Positions 17,545-28,035 are shown, counted from the stretch's first letter. The stretch is DNA of 64,000 nucleotides from Ktedonobacter robiniae (GCF_016587375.1 NZ_BNJG01000006.1:62001-126000); one strand, 5' to 3'. The notes: generated by a model not told the origin, from the letters alone. A program made the numbers and translations.

Positions 17545-19088
17545 CTAAGAGTCTCCTGGCAGAGCATCTGCAACAAGGGGAAAAGAGGAAGACTGGCATT
17601 GTTGCGCAGCTCGCTCGTCTGATTGAAAAGGTGGAAGGTTCGCCCACAAATGGTGAAGTGCATACGCACGCCATGGGCGCCATGCCTCAGCGTGTCTCTT
17701 GAGGGTACGTGTATCTACAGGTAGCCCGTGATGTGCGAATGCACGTTGGAGACCGAGATCGCCAGGTGGATACGCATCCGGGTCGCCCAGGGTTTGCATG
17801 GCAATGGAGGAGACTGTCCATGGCTCCATCCCCGGAAGACGCAGCAGCCGGGTCACGGTTTGCTCGCGGTCCGCGTCTCGGGATAGGACCAACTTCTCCT
17901 CAACGACCTCACGAGCAAGTGCTTGCAGAGCATTCGCCAACTTTCCGGGGAGACCGATCTCTTGCAAGTTGGCTGCTGACACAAGTTGTGGAGATGGAAA
18001 GAAGTATGAGAGCGTTCCAACTGGCTTGTCTAGAGGTACCCCAAGCCCCCTTACCAGCCACCTTGACACGGTTTGGGCACTGACGACCGGCATCCACTGA
18101 TCGATAATCGCACGGGCAGCAAGTTCAAATCCATCTATGGCTCCAGGAAGGCGCAATCCGGGACGAGCATTGACCAGCGGGGCCAGGAGAGAGTCCGTTC
18201 CTAACACCTCAGCGATCATCGCGGGGTCGGCATCTAGATCAAAGAACTGCCGACATCGCTGCACAAGCAGACTCAGATCGCTCAAATCAGAGAGTTGGAG
18301 GCGAAGCAAGACCACATTGGCTGCTTCTTTCGGCTCCAATTCAATGATCCCGTGGGATTGTGGAAGCACAATGGTTCGTCGGTAGCATCCGTTGGTGACT
18401 TCCTCGACTCCCGGCAGCGCCCTGCTCCCCAGATAGGCCAACAGGGTCGCGCTCTCAAAGGGGGGCGATACGACAAACGCAACGTGAGCTTTCCTTCGCC
18501 GCTCTGGGGAGGGAAAACCTTGCGACGAAAAGATGAGGGCGGACATCCAAACGCAGCCTGCATGGTCTCGTTAAATTGTCGGATACTGGAGAACCCGGCT
18601 GTAAAGGCTATGGTTGTCAGCGACAGATCGGTTTGATCTATCAACAGGCGTGCGGTCTGAGCGCGGCGGGTCCGCGCCAAAGCGAGCGGACCAACGCCTA
18701 CTGTAGCCAGCAGTTCTCGATGCAAATGGCGCTCGCTCACCGCAAGGTGCCGTGCCAGTCCGGGAACGCCCTCCCCATCCACCACGCCCTCAGCGATCAG
18801 GTGCAACGCTCGTGCAACCAGGTCTGCCCGCAGGTTCCATTCGGGAGAGCCCGGACTGGCTTCAGGGTGACATCGACGACACGCTCGAAACCCGGCGGCC
18901 TCTGCCGCAGCTGCGCAGGAATAGAAGCGGACATGCTGGGCTGCGGGCATCGGTGCCGGGCAAATGGGCCGACAATAGATCCCAGTTGTGATCACTGCTA
19001 CGAAAAACTGTCCATCAAAGCGAGTATCACGACTGCGCATAGCTTTATAACAGAGATCGAAGTCAGCGATGAGGTGTGGTGTTTCCAT
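17545..19088 (-). pseudogene. Ada-AlkA fusion DNA repair gene, frameshifted
   Basis: The first frame, from METPHLIADFDLCYKAMRSR at 19088, has the Ada zinc domain (TTGIYCRPICPAP, CRRCHPE) and an AraC-type HTH (LARHLAVSERHLHRELLATV, AFTAGFSSIRQFNETM). At a run of six C near 18464 the frame must shift to continue the AlkA domain: YRPP then FESATLLAYLGSRALPGVEE. The helix-hairpin-helix is LLRLPGMEPWTVSSIAMQTL and the catalytic Asp lies in PPGDLGLQRA. The intact product would sense alkylation and excise 3-methyladenine. The single-base loss in a homopolymer may be real decay or a sequence error. Confidence 0.85.
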
Positions 19089-19129
19089 ACTGGTATGGTA
19101 CCCCAGGAGCAGTGAAGAAACTAGCACGT

Positions 19130-19363
19130 TTCGGACATGCTTGTGCGCAACCCATGGAGAAAGCAGGTGGTTTCTTCGTGCGCAAAAGTTACCCCTACTG
19201 AGATCTGGTCGAGAGGTGCGTTTGAAAAGTGAACATGGCTGAAAGTTGCCAGCTCTTCCTCAGTGTTCCATGTAAACTAAGGGGGCTGATCGGCTAATGG
19301 CCCTCCAGGAGAGCGGCTTGAGGCCACAGGATCACCAATAACACAATCTCTGGAGGTTCTTCT
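19130..19363. promoter_or_regulatory. Intergenic region upstream of the MFS gene
   Basis: There is no gene here. It holds the leader of the plus-strand MFS gene, ending in CTCTGGAGG about 9 nt before its ATG, and the leader of the minus-strand ada-alkA gene. Confidence 0.4.
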
Positions 19364-20620
19364 ATGTCACGATGGCAAGTGGAAAACTATCGTACTCTTT
19401 TCCAAAACGAGTCTTTTAGCAGGTTTTGGTTTGGTTTTACCTTCTCGGCGGTTGGGGATGCTATGACCCGGATCGCACTGATCTGGTTTGTGTATCAATC
19501 AACTGACTCACCCCGGGCGATTGGCATATTGCTCCTCTGTTATACCGGCCCGGTAGTAGTTGGTGGATTATTTGCCGGGGCGCTTTTAGACCGCTTTGAC
19601 CGGCGGATAGTCATGCTGACCGATAATGTGTTTCGAGGGGTTGTTGTTGCCTCAATTCCCGTTCTCTACTTCTCCGGTCATCTTGCCCTCTGGCACATCT
19701 ACCTGGTTGCAGGTGTATACGGATGTTTCATGATGATCTCATTGGCCGGCGGACCTTCTCTCATTCCTGGCCTCGTCTCCCAGTCTCAATTAGCGACCGC
19801 GAATGCGTTGGAAACCCTGAGCTATACGTTAAGTGGCGTGATTGGCCCACCAGTCGCGGGCTTACTGATTGCCAGATTCGGCGCGCCTTCGGTGGTCGTG
19901 ATTGATGCACTCTCCTACGTGGTCTTTGCTCTGGCCTTGACGAGAGTGAATGTCAAAGTCGAGCACAACACACGAGCGCAGGCGGCTGATGCAACCTACC
20001 GGTTCCGTGATGCCGTCTCCCTCCTGTTGCAAAACCAGGTGCTTCTCTCTACAACCCTGATGTTTATGTTGTTTAATGTAGGAGAAGGCTTTCTCTCGGT
20101 GTGGCTTCCGCTCTTTTCAGTTCAGACGATACAAGGTGGGCCTGACCTGTACGGCCTGTTACTGGGTGTGCTGGCAGGCGGTGAGGTCATTGGTTCCATT
20201 CTAGCAGGCAGTCTCGTGTTACCTCTCTCCCTGGGCCTGTTGATTTGCCTGGCACAAGTCCTCTCAGGCGTATCTCTCGTCCTCTTGCTTCTCTCACCAG
20301 GGATCGGAGGAACCATAGCTGGACTGACCTTTCTTGGTTTTTTCAGCGCACCACTCACCATCTGGGCACAGGCGCTGCGAATGCAGATTATTCCTGAGCG
20401 GCTACGCGGACGTACCTTCGCTCTCTTACGCACATTGATGCAAAGCACTGGTCCACTGGCTAGCGGAGGGGCCGGGGTGCTGTTTCCGGTTTTAGGGATA
20501 CCAGCGATGATAGGCTTCTCGGCAGCCCTGGTAGGGCTTCCTGGCATGTTTGGGTCTGCCATCAAGCAGCTTCGTTCGCCAGCAAGACCATCCTTGGAGG
20601 CAGAGGAAGGAAAGCTCTGA
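19364..20620 (+). CDS. MFS transporter (EntS-like efflux family)
   Basis: The 418-residue protein begins MSRWQVENYRTLFQNESFSR. It has 10-12 predicted hydrophobic helices, the MFS loop 2-3 motif GALLDRFDRRIVML (near 73-86), and a second-half motif around RMQIIPERLRGRTFAL. It matches the MFS_3 group (enterobactin exporter and macrolide efflux-type proteins). It probably exports a small hydrophobic compound; the substrate is unknown. It is monocistronic and divergent from ada-alkA. Confidence 0.9.
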   Translation: MSRWQVENYRTLFQNESFSRFWFGFTFSAVGDAMTRIALIWFVYQSTDSPRAIGILLLCYTGPVVVGGLFAGALLDRFDRRIVMLTDNVFRGVVVASIPVLYFSGHLALWHIYLVAGVYGCFMMISLAGGPSLIPGLVSQSQLATANALETLSYTLSGVIGPPVAGLLIARFGAPSVVVIDALSYVVFALALTRVNVKVEHNTRAQAADATYRFRDAVSLLLQNQVLLSTTLMFMLFNVGEGFLSVWLPLFSVQTIQGGPDLYGLLLGVLAGGEVIGSILAGSLVLPLSLGLLICLAQVLSGVSLVLLLLSPGIGGTIAGLTFLGFFSAPLTIWAQALRMQIIPERLRGRTFALLRTLMQSTGPLASGGAGVLFPVLGIPAMIGFSAALVGLPGMFGSAIKQLRSPARPSLEAEEGKL

Positions 20621-20726
20621 CCGTTCACGAGAGCGTTCTGGGGATCAACACATCCAAAGCTGAAAGTACCGTTTTTGGGTTTTGATATGCTGATCCCATA
20701 AACAGCGACTTCAAGGGAAACAAGTC

Positions 20727-21077
20727 TTGCTAACGCAGCAGCATACCACAAAAGAAGCCCTCAGAGGAGAGGGAATAGTCGTGCCGTTAGATCTGCCAGA
20801 AATGCATGTTCTCAAGCAAGAATGGCAGGAGAATGGGACCATTCGAGTCGAGGTAATCGCCACCACCGCCCAGGCAATCTGCCCACATTGCCAAAAAACG
20901 TGCGTGAAGATCCACGATACGCGAGCGAGAAAGAAGCGCGATGTGGCTCTGCGAGACCATCAAGTCGAATTGATCTTGTACAAAAGACGCTTCAGATGCT
21001 TCACCTGCCAGAAACATTTTACCGAGCTAGATACCGTTTGTGGGAAGAGACGAAGGGCGACGAAACGCTTGCGAGAG
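20727..21077 (+). pseudogene. ISL3-family transposase N-terminal fragment
   Basis: The frame includes HVLKQEWQENGTIRVEVIAT, the zinc finger ICPHCQKTCVKIHD and RRFRCFTCQKHFTEL, followed by RRRATKRLREG, typical of the zf-ISL3 N-terminal region. It is interrupted at 21078 by IS6-like copy 2, and no downstream remainder is seen after 21939. Confidence 0.75.
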
Positions 21078-21939
21078 GGTATTGTCAACTTGGCGATAGA
21101 GCTGAACACTATGTTAGAATGCCTTTATGAAAACAAACCGTATTTCTCCCAATTACAAAGGTTTTCGTTTCCCGCCCGTCATTATCAGCCACGCAGTTTG
21201 GCTGTATTTTCGCTTCTCGCTCAGTTTCCGTGATGTTGAGGAACTTCTGGCACAGCGTGGGATCGTCGTGACCTATGAAACAGTTCGGCAGTGGTGCCTC
21301 ACATTCGGCCAAACGTATGCCAATGAATTGCGGCGTCGCCGTCCTCGTTGTGGCGAGAAGTGGCAGATGGATGAGGTATTTCTCACAATCCGCAGAAAGA
21401 GACACTATTTATGGCGAGCCGTGGATCAGGATGGCAACGTGCTCGACATTCTGGTCCAGAGCCACCGCGATAAGAAAGCGGCGAAAAGATTTTTTCGCAA
21501 GCTGCTCAAAGGGCTCCAATATGTTCCGCGAGTCATCATCACTGATAAGCTGAAGAGTTATGGGGCGGCGAAACGCGAAATCCTGCCTGGGGTGGAGCAC
21601 CGTCAGCACAAAGGGCTGAACAATCGAGCGGAGACCTCGCATCAACCCACACGACTGCGTGAAAAGAAGATGAGGCGGTTCACATCAGCCTGCACCGGCC
21701 CAACGCTTCCTCTCCACCTTCAGCCCTATTGCTGGGCATTTCCAGCTGCGACGCCACTATTTGCGTGCCGGAGAATATCGCCCCATGTTACGGGACCGAT
21801 TCCAGGAATGCAATGAGGTGACCGGGGTGAAACTCGTCGCATAACCACAGAGACATCCCCACCTCTCCTCCCCTTTCAACGTCTCACTTTGTTATAGCTC
21901 ATCAATATGTTTTATCCCAGCTAATAAGTTGACAATATC
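21078..21939 (+). mobile_element. IS6-like insertion sequence, copy 2
   Basis: The element runs from GGTATTGTCAACTTG to AAGTTGACAATATC, about 862 bp, and is inserted into an ISL3 fragment. It is closely related to the copy at 16494. Confidence 0.75.
21127..21843 (+). pseudogene. IS6-like transposase, C-terminal frameshift
   Basis: The frame starts MKTNRISPNYKGFRFPPVII and carries WQMDEVFLTIRRKRHY, RVIITDKLKSYGAAKRE and NNRAETSHQPTRLREKK. Near 21690 the expected RFKSARQAQRFLS becomes RFTSACTGPTLP through a small indel, while the correct C-terminus (HYLRAGEYRPMLRDRF, ending KLVA) is in another frame up to 21843. Confidence 0.8.
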
Positions 21940-22006
21940 GTTAGCAGAGAGCATCGCCTGTCCTGTAACCTCCCCCGTATAAAAGGATCGAGAAAGGAAT
22001 ATAGCC

Positions 22007-23863
22007 ATGAAATATGCTTCAAATCTTGAGGGAGATTACCTACCGATTGAAGATCATGCTATTATTGGCAACCTGCATACCGTCGCACTGGTTGGTATTG
22101 ATGGAACTATAGACTGGTACTGCCTGCCGCGCTTTGACTCGCCAAGCATTTTCGGAGCGATTCTGGATGCTGATAAGGGGGGGATGTTCCGTCTCACGTC
22201 TGATTATGCAAATACTAAGTACCTCCAAATTTACCTGCCGGAAACGAACGTCGTACTGACACGCTTTATTAGCGATTACGGCGGAGGGGAACTGACAGAC
22301 TTCATGCCTATCAAAAAGAAGCATGCAGACCAGTATCGACATAATCTTGTACGTTCTATTGCCGGTGCAGTCGGCACGTTGCCAATCAAATTGACCTGCC
22401 GACCCGCATTTAACTATGCAAGAGACCCACATCACGTTGAATTAGTTGCAGGGGGAGCGATTTTTCACAGCCACGAGTTCGACCTCTATTTGACCTCACC
22501 AGTTCCTCTCGAGAGGGACGAGAAAGGAGGAGTAACAGCCACCTTCACATTGCAAAGAGGAGAATCCGCTCATTTTCAACTCATTAGCGACCGCGAACTG
22601 GAGTATTTGCCTGGTCCACTCACGGAAGCAGCATACCAGGACCTGTTGTACGAAACGCTACACTACTGGTATCGCTGGCTTTCGAACTGCACCTACCAGG
22701 GACGCTGGCGCGAAATGGTACAGCGTTCGGCGCTGGTGCTGAAGCTGCTTACCTATGCACCAACTGGTGCGATTGTTGCCTCTCCGACCACCAGTTTGCC
22801 TGAAACACTTGGTGGAAGTCGCAACTGGGATTACCGCTATACCTGGCTACGAGACGCAGCGTTTACGCTTGACAGCTTGCTAAAACTGGGCTTTACAGAA
22901 GAGGGGGAGGCTTTCACTGGTTGGCTAAACGAACGCTGCCATGAGTTGAAGGAGAATGGAACGCCGCAACCGATGTATGGCATTACTGGAGAGCAGGATT
23001 TGAAGGAATCAACGCTCGATCATCTTGCAGGGTATCGAGGCAGCCGCCCAGTGCGCATTGGCAATGGAGCCTACACGCAAAAACAACTGGACATCTACGG
23101 TGAGTTGATGGATGCCATTTATATTTACAATAACTATGATGCGATCTCCTACAACCTGTGGCAAAACCTCTGCCGCTTGCTGAAGTGGCTCAGCAAGCAC
23201 TGGAAAGAACCGGACAACGGTATCTGGGAAGTAAGAGGAGGAGAAAAACCATTTCTGCATTCACGCCTGATGTGTTGGGTTGCGTTTGACCGTGCTTTGC
23301 GTATAGCAAGAGACTGGGGGTGGCCCGCACCACTCTCCACCTGGGAACAAATCAGAGCAGAAAGCTATGAACAGATTATGCAAGAGGGCTGGAATGAGCA
23401 GAGAAACTGTTTCACGCAGTACTATGGCAGCGATGCAGTGGACGCAAGCGCTCTGTTACTGCTCTTAAAACACTTTACAGGGCCACATGAGCCACGAGTT
23501 GTGGCGACAATAGAGCGCATTAAGGAAGAGCTTACAGTCGGAACAACAACCGTACGGCGTTATGATCAGAAAACTGCAGCAGATGATGGCCTGGGGCGGA
23601 GTCCTGAAGGAGCATTCACCGCTTGTTGCTTTTGGATGATAGAAAACCTGGTGCGTATAAATAAATTGGAGGAGGCGCGCATGCGCCTGGAAAAGCTGTT
23701 ATCAATGAGCAATCATGTGGGGTTGTATGCTGAAGAAATCAGTTCCGGCATAAATGCCGTGGGAAACTTCCCACAGGCTTTTTCTCATCTGGCACTGATT
23801 ACAGCCTGCTATGCGCTGGACGAGACGTTGAATACGCGAAAAGGATGGTATTGGCGAGAGTAG
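22007..23863 (+). CDS. Glycoside hydrolase family 15 protein (glucoamylase/trehalase type)
   Basis: The 618-residue protein begins MKYASNLEGDYLPIEDHAII. It has an N-terminal beta domain (TIDWYCLPRFDSPSIFGAIL, typical of trehalase-like GH15 members) followed by the (alpha/alpha)6 catalytic domain, with SRNWDYRYTWLRDAAFTLDS near 265-285, ARDWGWPAPLSTWEQ near 430, and the late glutamate region GLYAEEISSGINAVGNFPQA near 570-590. There is no signal peptide, so cytoplasmic alpha-glucan or trehalose hydrolysis is likely. The SD is AAAGGAAT. Full length for the family. Confidence 0.92.
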   Translation: MKYASNLEGDYLPIEDHAIIGNLHTVALVGIDGTIDWYCLPRFDSPSIFGAILDADKGGMFRLTSDYANTKYLQIYLPETNVVLTRFISDYGGGELTDFMPIKKKHADQYRHNLVRSIAGAVGTLPIKLTCRPAFNYARDPHHVELVAGGAIFHSHEFDLYLTSPVPLERDEKGGVTATFTLQRGESAHFQLISDRELEYLPGPLTEAAYQDLLYETLHYWYRWLSNCTYQGRWREMVQRSALVLKLLTYAPTGAIVASPTTSLPETLGGSRNWDYRYTWLRDAAFTLDSLLKLGFTEEGEAFTGWLNERCHELKENGTPQPMYGITGEQDLKESTLDHLAGYRGSRPVRIGNGAYTQKQLDIYGELMDAIYIYNNYDAISYNLWQNLCRLLKWLSKHWKEPDNGIWEVRGGEKPFLHSRLMCWVAFDRALRIARDWGWPAPLSTWEQIRAESYEQIMQEGWNEQRNCFTQYYGSDAVDASALLLLLKHFTGPHEPRVVATIERIKEELTVGTTTVRRYDQKTAADDGLGRSPEGAFTACCFWMIENLVRINKLEEARMRLEKLLSMSNHVGLYAEEISSGINAVGNFPQAFSHLALITACYALDETLNTRKGWYWRE

Positions 23864-24171
23864 ACAATGCAACACTACCCATCGCTTTGGGAAACAAAGG
23901 AATCTCCTTGCTTCAGAGCGGACGATACGAAGAAGCAGTGAAGATGCTGGATCAAGCGCTTCTCCTTGATAGAACATCCAATGCAGTACACGATCGCTGG
24001 AGATACAAAGCGTTAGCGCTACAAATACTGGGGCAGCCTACAGAGGCACTCGCGTCGATAGACCGGGCATTAGAGCTTGATTCAAACAATGCTGAAGCTT
24101 GGCTGATCAAGAGTGAGACTCTTCCTGCTCTGGGGCGTCTCACGGAAGCCCTGGACGCTTGCGCCTCTTGA
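23845..24171 (+). CDS. TPR-repeat protein, short
   Basis: The 108-residue frame overlaps the last 19 bp of the GH15 gene. It contains about two and a half TPR motifs: ALGNKGISLLQSGRYEEAVK, ALALQILGQPTEALASIDRA, AWLIKSETLPALGRLTEALD. It ends abruptly at DACAS and may be a fragment of a longer TPR protein. A protein-protein interaction role is expected; nothing specific can be said. Confidence 0.5.
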   Translation: MVLARVDNATLPIALGNKGISLLQSGRYEEAVKMLDQALLLDRTSNAVHDRWRYKALALQILGQPTEALASIDRALELDSNNAEAWLIKSETLPALGRLTEALDACAS

Positions 24172-24286
24172 CCGGATTTGGGGCATAGTGCTTGCTTGTT
24201 GAGAACGAAAATTTGATACGTAATGATATAGTCCTTTCCAGAAGAACCTACTAGAAGGGTGTTCCATCGCTGAATGTGAGGTTGTC

Positions 24287-24634
24287 ATGGAAGAGACTTC
24301 ATTGCTTTCCCTGCCAGAAGGCATGCTGCTTGATCACATCCAGATCACCGAGATCAGCTTAATCATCTCGGTGACCTCAACGCATCCTACATCGTGCTGC
24401 CCGCTCTGTTGTGAAGTGTCCTCGTCCATAAAGTGCCATTATCGCCGAAGCTTGCGTGATGCTTCTTGTGGAGGCCGCTGCGTCCAACTTTGTCTCACAG
24501 TTCGGAAATTCTACTGCCGCAATCCGCTCTGTGAGCAAAAGGTCTTTACCGAGCGCCTCCCGGCCTTTGTGGAACCCTGGGCACGAATGACAATCCGACT
24601 CTGCCAGCAGATCACTTGGATGTGTCAGAACTGA
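24287..24634 (+). pseudogene. ISL3-family transposase N-terminal fragment 2
   Basis: MEETSLLSLPEGMLLDHIQI is followed by CCPLCCEVSSSIKCHYRRSL and KFYCRNPLCEQKVFTERLP, the zinc-finger region of ISL3 transposases. The frame ends at 24634 inside the terminal repeat of the next insertion sequence, which cut it. Confidence 0.75.
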
Positions 24635-25588
24635 GAACACAGAAGATCACAAGGCGAGCTTCATCTTCAACCTGAATCTGTTTAGGCGACCAGCAACATG
24701 GTTTTCAAGGCATCTAATCGTTGGCAGAAGAGATGACGTTGGTCAGCGAGGGAAACATGTTGCTTTCTCGTGGTCCGAAACCGAAAGAACTGGCGTACCT
24801 CATCAAATGCCCTGCAGAAGCGAGAGGCTGATGTGAAGTTCCCAAATCCGCGCATTGGGTAATAGCGCTGTTTGATTCCACGATGATCTTGTTCCAGGTG
24901 GTTATTCAAGTAGGCATTCCAGCGATGCATGACCTCGCTGCCGAGCATCTCACGAATCGCACGTGGATAGGAGTCATGTCCATCGGTCGTTACCCGCTCC
25001 GGGGCGTGACCAACCGTTGCGAGAGCTTGGCGGAAGAACTGCTTTGCTGCCTCCATATCGCGTTTCTCACTCAGGCGTGAACCGACCACATTCCCATCAC
25101 GATCGAGAGCGCGATAGAGATACCACCACTTTCCTCGCACTTTGATGTACGTTTCATCTACGTACCATGATGTCCCTATTTGTCCCCGCCGCCTGGTACG
25201 CAAGTGTTCTGCAAGCAAGGGAGCAAAACGAGCTTCCCAGTCTCGGATCGCCTCATGAGTGAAGACCCAACCGCGCTCGAGAAACATCTCAGCGAGATCC
25301 CGCAGACTCAGTGTATAGCGCAGCCGCCAGAGAATGACAAGCAGAACGAGATCGGTTGGATATTCCAAATAGTTGAAAGGCGTGTTGGTGCGCGCATTGA
25401 AGATATGGTGGCACCCTCGGCAACGGAATATCCGGTAGCCAAGTGGGGTTTTCCTGTTTTGTTCTCTTGTCGTTACAGACAGGCAGGACGGGCAGTTCAT
25501 TGGGCACGCCTCCTCACAATGTTTCTGTGCTGATCAGTCTATCACACGCTAGTGGAACTTCGCTTAGAGTCCTGTTCTCAGTTCTGAC
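24624..25588 (-). mobile_element. IS6-family element with zinc-ribbon transposase
   Basis: The perfect terminal inverted repeat GTCAGAACTGAGAACA (24624) / TGTTCTCAGTTCTGAC (25588) delimits a 965-bp element. The flanking 8-mers differ, so a target duplication is not visible. Confidence 0.85.
24682..25500 (-). CDS. IS6-family transposase with N-terminal zinc ribbon
   Basis: The 272-residue protein MNCPSCLSVTTREQNRKTPL has a zinc ribbon (CPSC at 3-6 and FRCRGCHHIF near 27) and an intact DDE domain: WYVDETYIKVRGKWWYLYRA, ERVTTDGHDSYPRAI and YLNNHLEQDHRGIKQRYYPM. It appears complete. A C-terminal relic of a sister copy lies at 36180-36510. Confidence 0.9.
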   Translation of the reverse strand: MNCPSCLSVTTREQNRKTPLGYRIFRCRGCHHIFNARTNTPFNYLEYPTDLVLLVILWRLRYTLSLRDLAEMFLERGWVFTHEAIRDWEARFAPLLAEHLRTRRRGQIGTSWYVDETYIKVRGKWWYLYRALDRDGNVVGSRLSEKRDMEAAKQFFRQALATVGHAPERVTTDGHDSYPRAIREMLGSEVMHRWNAYLNNHLEQDHRGIKQRYYPMRGFGNFTSASRFCRAFDEVRQFFRFRTTRKQHVSLADQRHLFCQRLDALKTMLLVA

Positions 25589-25707
25589 GCATCCCTCCAC
25601 CTGACTTCTTTTACCGGAATTTTGTAAATTGGAGGGAGAAAAAGAAAGGCTTGCGTGAGTTCTCGGAAAGCGGGTAGCACTGTAGGGTTGACGAGTAGTA
25701 TTGCGAT

Positions 25708-26622
25708 TCACCTGTGGTTTGTGAGGTGGTTTGAAAATGCTGTTTCTTGTATCGCTCTCACAAAATGCAGCACACTGTTTGATGGTTTGCGGGGATAAAG
25801 CATCCCATATGGAATCGTGTACTCCCAATCGACAGAAAGAGTGACCAGAGAGGGGTGGACATCTTTCCATCCGTCTAACGTCAGCAGAACGGCACAGCCT
25901 GCTTCACAGCGGTTGAATACATCAATATCATACTGATGGAGTCCGTCCGTAATCTGGATTTCCTGGTGTTCCGTTCCTAAATATCCCCGTATTGCGTCAA
26001 TGAGCGGGCTGGTGCCTGATTGTATCATGACTAACCGCTCTCCATAGAGATCGGTCACAGAAAGCCTTTCCTTCCTGGCTAATGGATGTTCCCTTGAGAC
26101 TGCGACACAAAAGCGATACTCCCCCAACTTGAGAGCCTGAAAAGAGTCAGACTCATTCGCTCTCTCATATGCCCCGACCATGACATCAAAATCCTTCCCA
26201 ATTGTTCGATAGGCCGTGGGCCAGGATTCAACATCATCATCAAAGGGAACCATCTTCATTTTGAACTGGGGATAGGCATCGCTGATGGTGTTCCATACAT
26301 CGACAAGGATGGTACATGGGTTTAGCAGTGACGTTCCAATCCGTATACAGTGCGGATTTGTCTTGGCGGCTTGCTGTGCTCGTGCAATGGCTTTTTCTGA
26401 ATATTGCAGCAGAAACTTTGCATCATGATAAAAGGATCTTCCAGCATCGGTGGCTCGTATACCATGATGTGTTCGGATTAAAAGTTGCACACCAATCTGC
26501 GCTTCTAAGACATTCATTTGTTTCATGAGCGCCGTTGAGGAGAGATATAATTTCTCGGCAGCCTTTGAAAAGCTCCCTGCATCTATGACTTCTATGAACG
26601 TATGTAATACGTCATTTTCCAT
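25708..26622 (-). CDS. LysR-family transcriptional regulator
   Basis: The protein of about 304 residues begins MENDVLHTFIEVIDAGSFSK. The winged HTH is GSFSKAAEKLYLSSTALMKQMNVLE (residues 16-40), followed by the substrate-binding fold (RIGTSLLNPCTILVD, FDVMVGAYERANES, MIQSGTSPLIDAIR). GAAGGGAAATC lies before this ATG, which I prefer to the one at 26646. It is transcribed away from the MDR oxidoreductase at 26903, a classic divergent arrangement suggesting that it controls that gene. Confidence 0.9.
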   Translation of the reverse strand: MENDVLHTFIEVIDAGSFSKAAEKLYLSSTALMKQMNVLEAQIGVQLLIRTHHGIRATDAGRSFYHDAKFLLQYSEKAIARAQQAAKTNPHCIRIGTSLLNPCTILVDVWNTISDAYPQFKMKMVPFDDDVESWPTAYRTIGKDFDVMVGAYERANESDSFQALKLGEYRFCVAVSREHPLARKERLSVTDLYGERLVMIQSGTSPLIDAIRGYLGTEHQEIQITDGLHQYDIDVFNRCEAGCAVLLTLDGWKDVHPSLVTLSVDWEYTIPYGMLYPRKPSNSVLHFVRAIQETAFSNHLTNHR

Positions 26623-26902
26623 ACGATTTCCCTTCGTATAAACCACAGGTTCATACCATGATAACCAGGGTAACTTTTTTCTTCTTCCCTGTCAAGCGCG
26701 CGGCTACTATACTTACCCTTGCAAGCAGCAATCCACCACCAGAGATGGAGGATGCCATCGAACCACAAGCATCAACGTAGGATACAACAGGAGTTCTATG
26801 GCACGTCGTGTGGAATTTTGAATGTTGGGATTTACAGATTCCCCAACCCTAAGTCTAATGGGGGAATTTCCCAAATTGCTATCAGAGAAAGGGATGAGAT
26901 AC

Positions 26903-27841
26903 ATGAGTTCAATACGTGCGATAGTCGTTGATCCTGATGTTCCAGGACGGTTTGCCATCAAAGAGGTCGAAGCGCCCCAGCCTGGCCCGTCGGAAGCGCT
27001 TGTTCAGGTTGAGGCCTTTTCTTTGAATCGAGGAGATGCGATCATCCTGGTCGAAGCGGGCAGGCGACCCGGTTGGGATCTGGCCGGAACCGTCATCAAG
27101 CAAGCTGCCAATGGGACAGGGCCGAAGGTCGGGAGCCGGGTGGTAGGCCTGGTTAATGCAGGCGCATGGGCTGAGCAGGTGGCGGTTCCGACGAACAGAC
27201 TGGCCGAAATTCCCGCCAGCGTGACGTTTGCTCAGGCGGCCACCTTACCTACGGCTGGACTCACCGCGCTGCGGGTGCTTGAGAAAGGAGGGCTGCTCCT
27301 GCACAAGCGCGTGTTGATTACCGGTTCCACAGGTGGGGTGGGACTCTTCACGCATCAGCTCGCAAGGCTCAGCGGTGCCTCTGTCGTCGGTACGGCTCGA
27401 AATGCTCGCCTCGAGGCGGTAGTACGAGAGGCGGGAGCCGATGAGGTGATCGTGGGGGACGATCTTGAGCCAGCGCGTGCCTATGGCCCGTACCACTTGA
27501 TTATCGAGTCGCTCGGTGGGAAAGCACTGAAGAGCGCACTCTCTCTGCTGGCACCAGGGGCAACCTGCGTCACGCTGGGCTGGTCGGCATCTCCAGAAGT
27601 CACCATTGATGTCAGAAATTTCATAGTTGCTGGGGGAATTACCCTCTACAAGCTGGTGATGTTTGCAGAATTAGATCGTCGTGCTGCATCTCGTGACTTG
27701 GCCTGGCTCGCACAACTGGTAGCCGAGCAGCAATTGCGGACGCCCATCGAGGTGGAGGCTTCCTGGCACGACATTGGTGAGGTCGCGCAACGCTTGCTGC
27801 AAAGACAATTCACTGGCAAAGCTGTTCTGCATCTGGCGTAG
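26903..27841 (+). CDS. MDR oxidoreductase (zinc-binding dehydrogenase family)
   Basis: The 312-residue protein starts MSSIRAIVVDPDVPGRFAIK, and GAGAAAGGGATG lies upstream. Features: GPSEALVQVEAFSLNRGDAI, GWDLAGTVIKQAA, and the nucleotide motif ITGSTGGVGLFTHQLARLSG near 140-160, then YHLIIESLGG. The structural-zinc cysteines are absent, so it is a quinone-reductase-type MDR using NADPH. The likely regulator is the divergent LysR gene. Confidence 0.9.
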   Translation: MSSIRAIVVDPDVPGRFAIKEVEAPQPGPSEALVQVEAFSLNRGDAIILVEAGRRPGWDLAGTVIKQAANGTGPKVGSRVVGLVNAGAWAEQVAVPTNRLAEIPASVTFAQAATLPTAGLTALRVLEKGGLLLHKRVLITGSTGGVGLFTHQLARLSGASVVGTARNARLEAVVREAGADEVIVGDDLEPARAYGPYHLIIESLGGKALKSALSLLAPGATCVTLGWSASPEVTIDVRNFIVAGGITLYKLVMFAELDRRAASRDLAWLAQLVAEQQLRTPIEVEASWHDIGEVAQRLLQRQFTGKAVLHLA

Positions 27842-27927
27842 AGAGTACTGAAGCTGCCGGAATCTTGCATGAGTCTCAATGCTGAGAGTATCTCTTCCTC
27901 TGGAACATGCTCGAAGACGAGAGGTCC

Positions 27928-28034
27928 AGGAGAGATGCTGTTGGCGCATGGCCAAGTGTTTGCTTCTACACGCCGCGCCGTCAAGCCATTTCCATTTGAG
28001 CTTGGAAAATCAATGCGCCAACAGCATCTCTCCT
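27928..28034. repeat. 22-bp perfect inverted repeat with a 63-bp loop
   Basis: AGGAGAGATGCTGTTGGCGC (27928) pairs with GCGCCAACAGCATCTCTCCT (28034). It starts 87 bp after the MDR stop and abuts an IS21-type end. It may be a terminator-like hairpin or the inner part of a deleted element. Confidence 0.55.
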
Positions 28035-28035
28035 G

